The notes beneath the pieces were generated by a model. That model made no database searches, was not told the origin of the DNA, and saw only the letters and a program-made list of their open reading frames with translations. Made by a program: the position numbers and the translations under genes. 64,000 nucleotides of DNA from Seleniivibrio woodruffii (lineage in GTDB: Bacteria > Chrysiogenota > Deferribacteres > Deferribacterales > Geovibrionaceae): NCBI RefSeq assembly GCF_004339245.1, contig NZ_SMGG01000003.1, forward strand, positions 806,770 through 870,769, written 5' to 3'. Shown in pieces: positions 53,201 to 60,424 of this stretch; position 1 is the first letter of the stretch, and the number at the start of each line of letters is the position of its first letter.

Positions 53201-53297
53201 CGGAACCGTTCTGACCCTGCTGATAGTCCCTCTTGCCTACAAACTGTTCGCCACGGTCAAACACAGGGAAGAGGATGCGGAAGCCGAGCAGGGATGA
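50241..53297 (+). CDS. HAE1-family RND multidrug efflux permease
   Basis: 1018 residues with the two-fold RND layout. Each half has one membrane segment, a large periplasmic loop and five further segments. SEISVRKPVLATVMSLLIIL opens the protein. The proton-relay Asp pair sits in AVGLVVDDAIVVLENIHRH (about residue 400). The second-half counterpart is LITLIGLITKHGILIVEFAN, with the relay Lys. The substrate range cannot be read. It forms an operon with the adaptor; the missing TolC-like partner must be encoded elsewhere. It is followed by only weak AT-rich hairpins. Confidence 0.95.
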   Translation: MKLSEISVRKPVLATVMSLLIILIGLVAYYELPIREYPNIDEPTVSISTDYTGASPDIIESRVTKVIEDRISGIDGIKSITSQSRQERSNITVTFNMNVDPGDAAADIRDRVGRVRGSLPDEADEPVITKVESDASPIIFMTVTSTKHTPAEISDYISRNLVKRIELISGVAMVNIFGERRYTMRIWLDPDKLAANAVTVQDVRNAVSAQNLEVPGGRVEGKEREFSVLAETGLSSPEQFANVIIAQRNGYLLRVKDVGRVELGTTDQRSTYRLNGENAIGMGLVKQSTANPLDISRDLKKVSEEINTNLPDGMKFLITYDSSVFIDHSISNVYSAITEAVLLVVIIIFLFLRNLRSTIIPLVTIPVSLVGAFAIMWALGFSINTLTLLAFVLAVGLVVDDAIVVLENIHRHIENGKKPLNAALTGMKEISLPIIAMTMTLAAVYIPVALTQGRTGKLFTEFAITLAGAVVVSGFVALTLTPMMCSKMLKEEHHKNRFNRMMDGFFDWVDAMYRKVLSASIRSWIPGALVMMAVLAGGWYLLKGLPKELAPLEDRSVIFGIYSGPDGATPAYSMEAAKKLEAIYQTIPERTAVQTRVGTPVVPDGISVLRLKLWDERERTQQEIAAELAPKMAAIPDVRAFPVNPPSLGLSASRQPVRFVIKTTASYGELNDMANRFIQEVGQSPMLSSVRSDLRLSTPELKVAVDRDKAADMGVSVEDVNRAIETMFGGSTTTKFKMDSEQYDVIVKTEDSMRTVPQDLDRLYVRSGSGAMIPLSNLITINEGVTAQSLNHFDRARSAIISGSLNPGYTLGEALDYLDATAAKMFPDNYSVDYDGESREFRESSGGLVLTFILAILFIYLMLSAQFESFVDPLIIMFTVPLSMAGALLALKLTGNTLNIYSQIGLITLIGLITKHGILIVEFANQLQLTGLSKAEAVVEAATLRLRPILMTTSAMVLGSVPLALATGAGAESRHQIGWVIVGGMLFGTVLTLLIVPLAYKLFATVKHREEDAEAEQG

Positions 53298-53400
53298 TGG
53301 ATTTATTATGTTTATCAACACAATAATTACACAGTGTTTTTCTTAAGGTGCTGTTGAGTAATCATTTCCGGAACCGATATATAGTTCATGGAGGCACTCT

Positions 53401-53622
53401 ATGGACCTGACTACACTTGCAATGGCGGGAACGGTGGTTTCGGCCGGAAAGATTCTTTATGAGGTCGGCTCAAAAGTGGCCGATCTGTTATCCGACGATG
53501 AACCGCAGGAAGTTCAGGAATATCAGCCTGCCCCTTCCGTTCTTGCCGGTCTTACCCCCGAAGGGGTGAACAACGCCGTGGAGGGTGCTTCCACAGGCTC
53601 CACCATAGACTTCAGCGCCTGA
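53401..53622 (+). CDS. Small hypothetical protein upstream of flgH
   Basis: 73 residues with GGAGG 6 nt before the ATG. A short hydrophobic N-terminal helix (TLAMAGTVVSAGKILYEV) is followed by an acidic, Pro-rich middle and the tail GSTIDFSA. Not recognised. It may belong with the flagellar genes by position, but its transcript appears separate from flgH, which has its own promoter-like element. Confidence 0.55.
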   Translation: MDLTTLAMAGTVVSAGKILYEVGSKVADLLSDDEPQEVQEYQPAPSVLAGLTPEGVNNAVEGASTGSTIDFSA

Positions 53623-53655
53623 GTACACAAACAAAACACATTTCAAAAGGCCGTT

Positions 53656-53671
53656 TAGGCACGATTATTGA
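53656..53671 (+). promoter_or_regulatory. Sigma-54-like promoter before flgH
   Basis: TAGGCAC-GATTA-TTGA: the -24 GG (53658-53659) and the -12 position (GA in place of GC, 53670-53671) keep the correct 10-nt separation. It is weaker than the copy at 54778 because the -12 C is replaced. Transcription would start near 53683, 25 nt before the flgH ATG. Confidence 0.4.
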
Positions 53672-53707
53672 TACTCTCCGTATTCAGAAACGATACGGAG
53701 CTGGGCA

Positions 53708-54394
53708 ATGAAAAAACATGGATTAATTGTGATGATGTCTGCGGTTCTGGCAATGGCAGGATGCGCAACAGGTCCGACACTCAACAACGATGCAATCAAC
53801 AAAAGCTACAAAAAAGAGGTTGAGGAATACAGGAAGGATTCGGAGGCGAAAAAGCTGAACTCCACACCCTCGCTCTGGACAGGTGGCGGCTCGAACAGCA
53901 GTCTCTTTCTGGACTATAAGAACAGAAGCATAGGCGAGATAGTCACCATTAATATTATGGAATCCTCATTCTCCACCAACTCGGTTAACACTGACACCAC
54001 CAAGGAGAGCTCCTCCAACAGCGTTGCAAACTCCATCTTCGGAATACCCCTGAGCAAATACAACACGAACGCCAAATCCTCCAGCAACTTTAAGGGCGGC
54101 GGAAAAAGGAGCAAAAGGGACACTGTGACAGGAACCATGTCCGCAAGGGTGGTTGAGGTCATGCCGTCGGGCAACGTTGTTCTGGAAGGGCACAAGGAGA
54201 TTCTGGTGGACAACGAAAAGCAGGTGATAACCCTCAGCGGCATAGCCCGCCTGCGTGATATAAATCTGGAGAATACCATCAACTCAACTGATCTGGCCGA
54301 TACTAAGATATCCTACAACGGAAAAGGCCAGCTGACCCTTGCCAGCATACCGGGATGGCTCCTGTCCATTCTGGGCTGGATATCGCCTTTATAA
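53708..54394 (+). CDS. flgH: Flagellar L-ring lipoprotein FlgH
   Basis: 228 residues. The lipoprotein signal ends LAMAGC. The mature part has SLWTGGGSNSSLFLDYKNRSIGEIVTI (the FlgH SL(W)-LF-D-RA-x-VGDI-type block), a Ser/Asn-rich region, then GTMSARVVEVMPSGNVVLEGHKEI and the VSGIARLRDI-type block (LSGIARLRDINLENTI). FlgH forms the outer-membrane ring of the flagellar basal body. GGAG lies 7 nt before the ATG. It is separated from flgG by a terminator, repeats and a new promoter, unlike the usual flgFGHI order. Confidence 0.95.
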   Translation: MKKHGLIVMMSAVLAMAGCATGPTLNNDAINKSYKKEVEEYRKDSEAKKLNSTPSLWTGGGSNSSLFLDYKNRSIGEIVTINIMESSFSTNSVNTDTTKESSSNSVANSIFGIPLSKYNTNAKSSSNFKGGGKRSKRDTVTGTMSARVVEVMPSGNVVLEGHKEILVDNEKQVITLSGIARLRDINLENTINSTDLADTKISYNGKGQLTLASIPGWLLSILGWISPL

Positions 54395-54428
54395 TATATT
54401 TCGCCACCCGTCCGGCGGATACTCATGA

Positions 54429-54463
54429 GCCTGACAGGCGTTCTGCCTGTCGGGCTTTTTTTT
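54429..54463 (+). terminator. Terminator after flgH
   Basis: GCCTGACAGGC / GCCTGTCGGGC stem (11 bp, one T-G), GTTCT loop, then eight T. Confidence 0.9.
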
Positions 54464-54467
54464 GTTA

Positions 54468-54618
54468 CAGGGTGACGTGTGGGCTTTGGTGGCGAGCACT
54501 TCGTCATTCTGAGTGCAACGAAGAATCTCATTTGATGAGACCCTTCACTTACGTTCAGGGTGACATGGGGGCTTGGGCGGTGAGCATTCCGTCATTCTGA
54601 GTGTAGCGAAGAATCTCA
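54468..54618. repeat. Tandem copies of the family 1 intergenic repeat
   Basis: Two copies, 88 bp apart, of a unit with CAGGGTGAC ... CGTCATTCTGAGTG ... CGAAGAATCTCA (54468 and 54556 onward). Copy one also has the inverted tail GATGAGACCCTTCACTTACG. This accounts for much of the 505-bp gene-free gap 54395-54899. The rest is the flgH terminator, about 150 bp with no recognisable feature, and the sigma-54 promoter. Confidence 0.75.
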
Positions 54619-54777
54619 GCTTACCGAAGCTCTTGAAATAATCCAAATGTGTAGAAATGATGTAAACTACTCATGTATGTAGAAAATATGATGAAATTGC
54701 GGAGGTCATTTTTTCCGCACGAAGGTAAATTTTTCCTGAAAAAACTGCCGCCTGACATCGGTCGGAAAATATGAAAA

Positions 54778-54793
54778 TGGCACGGATGTTGCT
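54778..54793 (+). promoter_or_regulatory. Sigma-54 promoter of the flgG-flgA-flgI unit
   Basis: TGGCAC-GGATG-TTGCT, a full match to the sigma-54 consensus TGGCAC-N5-TTGCW with correct GG/GC spacing. Transcription would start near 54804, about 96 nt before the small ORF at 54900. Confidence 0.85.
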
Positions 54794-54899
54794 CTTTATA
54801 TATGCGTAAGGCATGTGATAAGTGATTGTGTAGAAAGAATGTATTCTCTTTGAGCAAGAGATGTGCATATAAAAAAGACCACCCCAGACGGAGGAAAAC

Positions 54900-55064
54900 A
54901 TGAAGGTAGCAAATTCGTTACAGCCAACACAGGTCAATTCGGTTCAGAATAAACCCAGTGTGAAAACAGCACCTGCTCAGGCGGAACCCCAGCAGAGCTA
55001 TGACAAGGTGACACTGTCCGACAGTGCAAAGGCTCTTATGGCCGCCTCTCAGAAGACGTCTTAG
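54900..55064 (+). CDS. Small ORF (54 aa) leading the flgG operon
   Basis: 54 residues, GGAGG 5 nt before the ATG, directly behind the sigma-54 promoter. Low-complexity, Gln/Pro/Ala-rich N-terminus and a C-terminal YDKVTLSDSAKALMAA. The DKVTLS-x-AKAL phrase recurs in small flagellar-associated proteins and FlgM-like N-termini, so a flagellar role is plausible, but I cannot assign it. It has no signal peptide. Confidence 0.6.
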   Translation: MKVANSLQPTQVNSVQNKPSVKTAPAQAEPQQSYDKVTLSDSAKALMAASQKTS

Positions 55065-55146
55065 ATCTTAACGGAAAAAGACGCATAAAAGCATAATCGG
55101 AACAAAATGCCGACGCTTTTCTGCGGCAGAGTAAAAGGGAAACAGA

Positions 55147-55183
55147 CCGCCGGATAACCGGAGAATATCCGTGCATCCGGCGG
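55147..55183 (+). promoter_or_regulatory. Structured leader hairpin before flgG
   Basis: CCGCCGGAT (55147-55155) pairs with ATCCGGCGG (55175-55183). A symmetric 3x3 internal loop is followed by CGGA / TCCG with a GAATA loop. There is no T-run, so this is not a terminator. It lies in the 193-bp gap between the small ORF and flgG. Function unknown. Confidence 0.45.
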
Positions 55184-55257
55184 CGGAAACCCTGATTCAA
55201 TTCCCTAAAGCGGGGCACAGTGAAGGTGTGTCCTGCGGCAGAAGACAAGGAGAAGAC

Positions 55258-56046
55258 ATGCAGAGATCATTATGGTCGGCCGCTTCGGGCATGACGGCAC
55301 AGCAGATGAACATAGATGTGCTCTCGAACAACCTGTCAAACGTGAACACCATGGGGTTCAAAAAATCCAGAGCATTCTTTGAAGACCTTATGTATCAGGA
55401 GTTGAAAGCCGCCGGAAGCTATTCGGCCGCCGGACTTTCTCATCCCACCGGCATTCAGGTGGGTCTGGGTACAAAGATTGCCGCAGTGGAAAAGGTGCAT
55501 ACTCAGGGCAGCCTCCAGACAACGGAGGTTCAGACAGATCTTGCGATTCAGGGTGCAGGATATTTTCAGTTCACCCTGCCAAACGGCGACATAGGCTATA
55601 CCCGCTCCGGCTCCTTAAAGATAGATGCCAACGGCAACCTGACCAACGAGAACGGCTACCTGCTGGAACCGGCGGTGACAATTCCTGACAACACATCCTC
55701 AATAGCCATAGGCGAGGACGGCACAATAAGCGTCACCATCAACGGTGAGAATCAGCCGCAGGAGGTCGGCCAGATAGAACTGGCAACGTTCATCAACCCG
55801 TCGGGGCTTAAGTCCATCGGCAAGAACTTCTATACGCCCACAGGGGCCAGCGGCGAGGCGGTCACGGGAACCCCCGGCGAAGGGAATCTGGGCACTGTGG
55901 AGCAGGGAACCCTTGAGATGTCCAACGTCAGCGTTGTCGAGGACATGGTGAACATGATAACCGCACAGCGGGCTTATGAGATAAACTCCAAGGCAATCCA
56001 GACCTCGGACGAGATGCTCCAGATACTTAATAACTTAAAAAGGTAA
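55258..56046 (+). CDS. flgG: Flagellar distal rod protein FlgG
   Basis: 262 residues from MQRSLWSAASGMTAQQMNIDVLSNNLSNVNT, the FlgG start, with AAGGAG 5 nt upstream; a longer frame to 55171 is not supported. Conserved GAGYFQ, GYTRSGSLKIDANGNLTNENGYLLEP and the C-terminal VEDMVNMITAQRAYEINSKAIQTSDEMLQ are diagnostic. The length fits FlgG, not FlgF, and no flgF is next to it. It builds the distal rod that passes through the L and P rings. Confidence 0.97.
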   Translation: MQRSLWSAASGMTAQQMNIDVLSNNLSNVNTMGFKKSRAFFEDLMYQELKAAGSYSAAGLSHPTGIQVGLGTKIAAVEKVHTQGSLQTTEVQTDLAIQGAGYFQFTLPNGDIGYTRSGSLKIDANGNLTNENGYLLEPAVTIPDNTSSIAIGEDGTISVTINGENQPQEVGQIELATFINPSGLKSIGKNFYTPTGASGEAVTGTPGEGNLGTVEQGTLEMSNVSVVEDMVNMITAQRAYEINSKAIQTSDEMLQILNNLKR

Positions 56047-56050
56047 GGCA

Positions 56051-56911
56051 ATGGTAAGGCTTCTGTTTCTTTTCTCCGCAATGGTCATTTTCAGCGGATT
56101 CACATACATCGGCAACGAGATAGTCATAGAGAAGGACTGCATCGCCGTTTCGGACGTGTTTGAAGGCACGGACATAGAGGAGGATGTGGTCTGCGGGCTG
56201 GACTACGGGCAGGTGAAGATAATCAACAGGCTCATGAGCCAGACCCTTATCTCGAAATACGGTCTCAAGGGCGAACAGCCCCGTGAGATGATATTCAAGC
56301 GCAAGGGTGTGCTTCTCACAGCCGAAAGGCTTAAGGCCGACATGAAGAACCTGCTGACCATAATGTATCCGGAGATGGAGATTGAGATAGACGCCATAAG
56401 GATGGGCAGAGCGTATTATCTGCCGGAAAACATGCAGTATAGCATAGATATACCCGGAAACAGATTCGGCGATATCTCCGTTACGCTGGACAATGGCGTG
56501 CGCAAATATACCTACAGCGTATCCATAACGGCATATGCCATGTCATATGTGGCCGTTAAGCAGATAGAGAGGGGCGAACCGTTGACGGATGAGAATGTGA
56601 AACTGAAAAAAGTGGATCTTTCCAGAGCCAGAGGCGGGCTTCTCCACGGCATCGACGGCTATTTTGCCAGAGTTACAATAGCCGCCGGAAGGATTGTAAC
56701 GGAGAATCTGGCGGACAGAAGGCCGGATGCGGCGAAAGGCTCTCCGGTGTTTCTGATGAACGATGAGAAGGACGAACCGAAGAATATGACAGGAACGCTC
56801 CTTGAGGATGCATACCTTAACAAAAAAGTGAAGGTGCTGAACATTCAGAGCGGAATGATACTCACGGGAACCTACATGCAGAACAGGCGGGTTCTGCTGG
56901 AAAAGCAATGA
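56051..56911 (+). CDS. flgA: Flagellar P-ring assembly protein FlgA
   Basis: 286 residues. Signal peptide (about 1-19). The N-terminal half is poorly conserved. The C-terminal SAF and FlgA-specific domains are recognisable: VAVKQIERGEPLTDENVKL, GRIVTENLADRRPDAAKGSPVFL and the final GMILTGTYMQNRRV. FlgA is the periplasmic chaperone that helps FlgI form the P ring. It starts 4 bp after flgG and precedes flgI by 10 bp. Confidence 0.9.
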   Translation: MVRLLFLFSAMVIFSGFTYIGNEIVIEKDCIAVSDVFEGTDIEEDVVCGLDYGQVKIINRLMSQTLISKYGLKGEQPREMIFKRKGVLLTAERLKADMKNLLTIMYPEMEIEIDAIRMGRAYYLPENMQYSIDIPGNRFGDISVTLDNGVRKYTYSVSITAYAMSYVAVKQIERGEPLTDENVKLKKVDLSRARGGLLHGIDGYFARVTIAAGRIVTENLADRRPDAAKGSPVFLMNDEKDEPKNMTGTLLEDAYLNKKVKVLNIQSGMILTGTYMQNRRVLLEKQ

Positions 56912-56921
56912 GGAGGCTGAT

Positions 56922-57986
56922 ATGAAAAGATTTATACTGGTGCTTCTTGCGGTTCTGTTTGCGCAGAATGCACACTCGCTGGTGAAAGTGCGGGATATAA
57001 CCAACGTTGAGGGCATAAGGGACAACCAGCTCATAGGCTACGGTCTCGTGGTGGGGCTGAACGGAACGGGCGACAAGAGCGGCAGTTCATTTACGATCCA
57101 GTCACTTGCTAACATGATGGAGCGCATGGGTGTTTCCGTGTCCAAAGACTCGATGAAGGTTAAGAACGTTGCGGCGGTGATGGTCACCGCCAGACTGATG
57201 CCCTTCGCAAGGACGGGTTCAAGGATGGATGTGATAGTATCCTCCGTTGGCGATTCCAAAAGCCTTGAGGGCGGCACACTGCTGATGACCCCCCTCAGCG
57301 CATCAAACGGCACGGTATACGCAGTGGCTCAGGGGGCTATATCCGTCGGCGGAATGAACGTTTCCTCTTCGGGTGCAGGTGCGGTCAAAAACCATCCCAC
57401 TGTGGGCACAATACCCAACGGAGCCATAATTGAGCAGGAGGTTCAGTTCGAAATGGACAGAAAGAACATTGTGCTCAACTTTAAAGAGAACAATCTGGCG
57501 AATCTGGTGAAGGCCAGAAACGCCATTAACACCGCCGCAGGAACGGCCGTTGCAGACATATCATCCCCCTCGACAATAACCATAACCGTTCCCGAAGCTC
57601 AGAAAGCCAACTATTTTGCCTTTATGGACAAGGTGTTGAATACAGAGATTGAGCCTGCCGACCTTGCACGAGTAATCATAGACGAAAGGACGGGAACCAT
57701 AGTAATGGGTGCGGACGTGCGCATAAACACGGTTGCGGTATCCCACGGCGGCCTCACCATCACAATAAAATCCACAATTGAAACGGAACAGGAGAAGAAG
57801 ACCGAACAGACCGCAATCGGGGTTAAAGAGGAGAATGCACAGCTTATGATAATTCCCGAAGCCCTCAGCATCAGCGATCTGGTGAAGGCGCTCAACTCTG
57901 TGGGAGTCACCCCCAGAGACATGATCTCCATACTTCAGGCTATCAAGGCCGCAGGAGCACTTCACGGGGAACTGCAGGTGATATAA
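56922..57986 (+). CDS. flgI: Flagellar P-ring protein FlgI
   Basis: 354 residues. The signal peptide ends near HSLVK. The mature start VKVRDITNVEGIRDNQLIGYGLVVGLNGTGD is the FlgI hallmark. QSLANMMERMGV, NVAAVMVTA and the C-terminal ISDLVKALNSVGVTPRDMISILQAIKAAGALHGELQ are also conserved. It forms the periplasmic ring around the rod. GAGGAGG precedes the ATG and overlaps the flgA stop. The expected flgJ does not follow; an AT-rich spacer and a DUF3015 gene do. Confidence 0.97.
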   Translation: MKRFILVLLAVLFAQNAHSLVKVRDITNVEGIRDNQLIGYGLVVGLNGTGDKSGSSFTIQSLANMMERMGVSVSKDSMKVKNVAAVMVTARLMPFARTGSRMDVIVSSVGDSKSLEGGTLLMTPLSASNGTVYAVAQGAISVGGMNVSSSGAGAVKNHPTVGTIPNGAIIEQEVQFEMDRKNIVLNFKENNLANLVKARNAINTAAGTAVADISSPSTITITVPEAQKANYFAFMDKVLNTEIEPADLARVIIDERTGTIVMGADVRINTVAVSHGGLTITIKSTIETEQEKKTEQTAIGVKEENAQLMIIPEALSISDLVKALNSVGVTPRDMISILQAIKAAGALHGELQVI

Positions 57987-58041
57987 TATTCCTGGATATA
58001 TGATAATAAAAAGTTTTTATTAATTTTTTTTATTAGTTTCC

Positions 58042-58069
58042 TTGACAAGTATTTTCAATGTGTAATACT
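58042..58069 (+). promoter_or_regulatory. Candidate sigma-70 promoter before the DUF3015 gene
   Basis: Perfect TTGACA at 58042-58047 followed by TAATAC at 58063-58068 (15-nt spacer, shorter than ideal). A T-rich stretch upstream may act as an UP element. Confidence 0.5.
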
Positions 58070-58085
58070 GCAGCAGGAGGTAATA

Positions 58086-58523
58086 ATGAAAAAAATATTA
58101 ACCCTTACTGCTGCGGCTCTTTTTGTCGCTAACTTCGCTTATGCAGACAACGTTGGCTGTGGTCTTGGAACTCAGATCATCACTGAAAAGGACACTGTCC
58201 TTATGCAGGTGTTCGCTGTTACGACCAACGGCACATCCGGTAACCAGACTTTCGGTATCACATCCGGAACACTGGGCTGCAAAAAGCCCGCTAAATTCGC
58301 TTCCAGCGAAAAAGTAAACATTTTCGTCCAGTCAAACATGGACAGCCTCGCTTTTGACATCGCTAAAGGTCAGGGCGAAACCCTCGACACACTGGCAAGC
58401 CTTATGGGTGTTGAAGACACAACAGCTTTCGGTCAGAAACTCCAGGCAAAATTCGATTCCATCTACTCCTCAGCTGACGTTGAGTATGCAGATGTTGTCG
58501 ATGCCATCTATGCTGAAATCTAA
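58086..58523 (+). CDS. DUF3015 periplasmic protein
   Basis: 145 residues. A signal peptide ends at AYA. The mature start NVGCGLGTQII and the phrase TTNGTSGNQTFGITSGTLGC are the DUF3015 signature, with two Cys that could form a disulfide. A strong ribosome site (AGGAGG, 5-nt spacer) suggests high expression. Function of the family is unknown. The next gene begins 25 bp after its stop, and DUF3015 and DUF4105 genes are often neighbours in my recollection. Confidence 0.9.
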   Translation: MKKILTLTAAALFVANFAYADNVGCGLGTQIITEKDTVLMQVFAVTTNGTSGNQTFGITSGTLGCKKPAKFASSEKVNIFVQSNMDSLAFDIAKGQGETLDTLASLMGVEDTTAFGQKLQAKFDSIYSSADVEYADVVDAIYAEI

Positions 58524-58548
58524 GACTGTAACATTCGGGTGCGCAGCA

Positions 58549-60342
58549 ATGCGTACCCTTTTGTTTCTATCTGTTTTTTTTCTTCCCTTTTTCAGTTCAC
58601 ATGCACAGGACGATCTGAAAAGAATCTCAGAACTCAGGGAGTGGTCGGTGCTTCTGCACTATAACTCCGGCTGGCTTTCTGACAGAAGTCTTGTTGACGA
58701 TGAGACCTTTTTTCTTTCGCCTGAGGGCAAACACGACCGCTATGCGGAACTTAAAGAGCTTTACAGACAGCTTTATGAAAACAAAGACGGCGAAAACGTC
58801 GCCTGCCGCTTTCCGGCAAGGGCACTTTTTCTGTCGGAACAGCTTGGCAGGCCTGCGGACGAACTGCGGCTTGACGAATGTTCTGAGCTGAACGAATTTC
58901 TTCAGCAGGTGGGAACCGACAAAGTCAGCATAATATTTCCTTTCTACCAGATGAACGGTCCCGCATCCATGTTCGGCCATACCCTTCTCAGGTTCGATTC
59001 CGCAGAGGACACCAGTCTGGTTTCGTCCGCTGTAACCTATGCCGCAGACTACAACAAAAACGACAACGGAATAGAATATGCCGTGAAGGGGCTTACGGGG
59101 CTTTATGCCGGCCGGACGCAGATTCTGGCATATCACGAGAAGATAAAGGAATATGACAACAAGAATCAGAGGGACATCTGGGAATATCAGCTGAATCTGA
59201 CACCTCAGGAGACGAGAAAAGCTGTTCTGCACGTATACGAGATAAAGGGAATATGGTCACGCTATTACTTTTTCGATGAGAACTGCTCCTACAACCTCCT
59301 GTTTATAATAGAGGCCGCAAGGCCTGATGTGCACCTGACAGATCAGTTTCTCTGGGTCATCCCCATCGACACCATACTGCTTCTGAAAGAGAACGGACTG
59401 CTGGGCGATATGACGTTCAGACCTTCGCAGTCGGCCAGAATGCTTAATATTCTGAAAGATAAAGAAAGCCCTGTGTATGCGGCGGCAGTTGAGTCGCTGA
59501 AAAAGGGCGAGCTTGTTGACTACAGCGGATTGAACGACAGTGACAAGGCAAAGCTGCTGGATTTCTGGACGGAATACACCATTTTCACCAACAGGAATCT
59601 TGAGGATAGGAAACTCTATTCCGCAAAACTGATTTCCGTTCTTAAAAAGCGTGCGGCAATAAAAGAGAAATATGACAATGTTGTTCCCGTGCCTGTTGAG
59701 CCTTTGCTGGGGCACAAAACGGCAAGGCTTAAGCTGGGCGTCGGGTCAACTGACGACGGGGTGTTTCAGGAGATAAACTGGCATCCGGCCATACACATGC
59801 CCGAAGACAGCGACGAGGGCTACCTGCAGGGTTCGACCCTTGCATTCTTCGATTTCACTGCCAGACACTATAAAAATAAAACGGTTCTCAGCAGGCTGAG
59901 CTTGGTTGACATCTATTCCCTTGCGCCCGTTAACGAGCTTTTCAATCCCGTTTCGTGGCGGGTTAACTTCGGGCTGGAATATTCTGACGAAACGGACAGC
60001 ATGTCCGCATTTTTCAGACCTTCTTCAGGCAAGGCATACAGGGTTTTAGGCGGACTTGTTTATGGGCTGGCCGGGCTGAAACTGCAGTATAATCCTGATT
60101 TTGAGGATGATCATTCCGCCGCATTTGAGATTGAGGCCGGATATATGGTTCAGAAGGGCCGGACAAAGCTGCTGCTGAAAGCCGACCACTACGACACCCT
60201 TTCGGGAGAGCTGAACCGTGACGGCGAACTTTCATCTCAGCTTATCAGATACACAGGCAAGGACAGCGCAGTATCGGCCACCTATTCAAAACAGATCAGA
60301 GGGGAGGACAGTTTCAGGCTGGCTTATCACATCTATTATTAA
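58549..60342 (+). CDS. DUF4105 outer-envelope protein
   Basis: 597 residues from the ATG at 58549, which gives a clean signal peptide (MRTLLFLSVFFLPFFSSHA). The frame stays open upstream through the DUF3015 gene, and an ATG at 58510 is an alternative. The DUF4105 core shows SIIFPFYQMNGPASMFGHTLLRFD and YYFFDENCSYNLLFIIEAARP, a Cys/His pattern like papain-type lipoprotein N-acyl or NlpC-like enzymes. The C-terminal 200 residues look like amphipathic beta strands and end in an aromatic (AYHIYY), as in outer-membrane barrels. Family function is unknown. Translational coupling to the DUF3015 gene is likely. Confidence 0.85.
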   Translation: MRTLLFLSVFFLPFFSSHAQDDLKRISELREWSVLLHYNSGWLSDRSLVDDETFFLSPEGKHDRYAELKELYRQLYENKDGENVACRFPARALFLSEQLGRPADELRLDECSELNEFLQQVGTDKVSIIFPFYQMNGPASMFGHTLLRFDSAEDTSLVSSAVTYAADYNKNDNGIEYAVKGLTGLYAGRTQILAYHEKIKEYDNKNQRDIWEYQLNLTPQETRKAVLHVYEIKGIWSRYYFFDENCSYNLLFIIEAARPDVHLTDQFLWVIPIDTILLLKENGLLGDMTFRPSQSARMLNILKDKESPVYAAAVESLKKGELVDYSGLNDSDKAKLLDFWTEYTIFTNRNLEDRKLYSAKLISVLKKRAAIKEKYDNVVPVPVEPLLGHKTARLKLGVGSTDDGVFQEINWHPAIHMPEDSDEGYLQGSTLAFFDFTARHYKNKTVLSRLSLVDIYSLAPVNELFNPVSWRVNFGLEYSDETDSMSAFFRPSSGKAYRVLGGLVYGLAGLKLQYNPDFEDDHSAAFEIEAGYMVQKGRTKLLLKADHYDTLSGELNRDGELSSQLIRYTGKDSAVSATYSKQIRGEDSFRLAYHIYY

Positions 60343-60424
60343 CGCCGATTTATTTGAGCGGCGTATCCCATTTGTGCTATAATTTTACATATTCAAAATT
60401 TTCAGGTTTATTCAGGAGCACAAT

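Noticed and set aside
55065-55257. c-di-GMP (GEMM) or cobalamin riboswitch before flgG
   Set aside because: Fragments such as GACGCATAAAAGC and GGAAACCC look similar, but the order, spacing and partner motifs of either aptamer are missing.
58354-58548. N-terminal extension of the DUF4105 protein
   Set aside because: It overlaps the DUF3015 gene in another frame. The signal peptide starts at the ATG at 58549.
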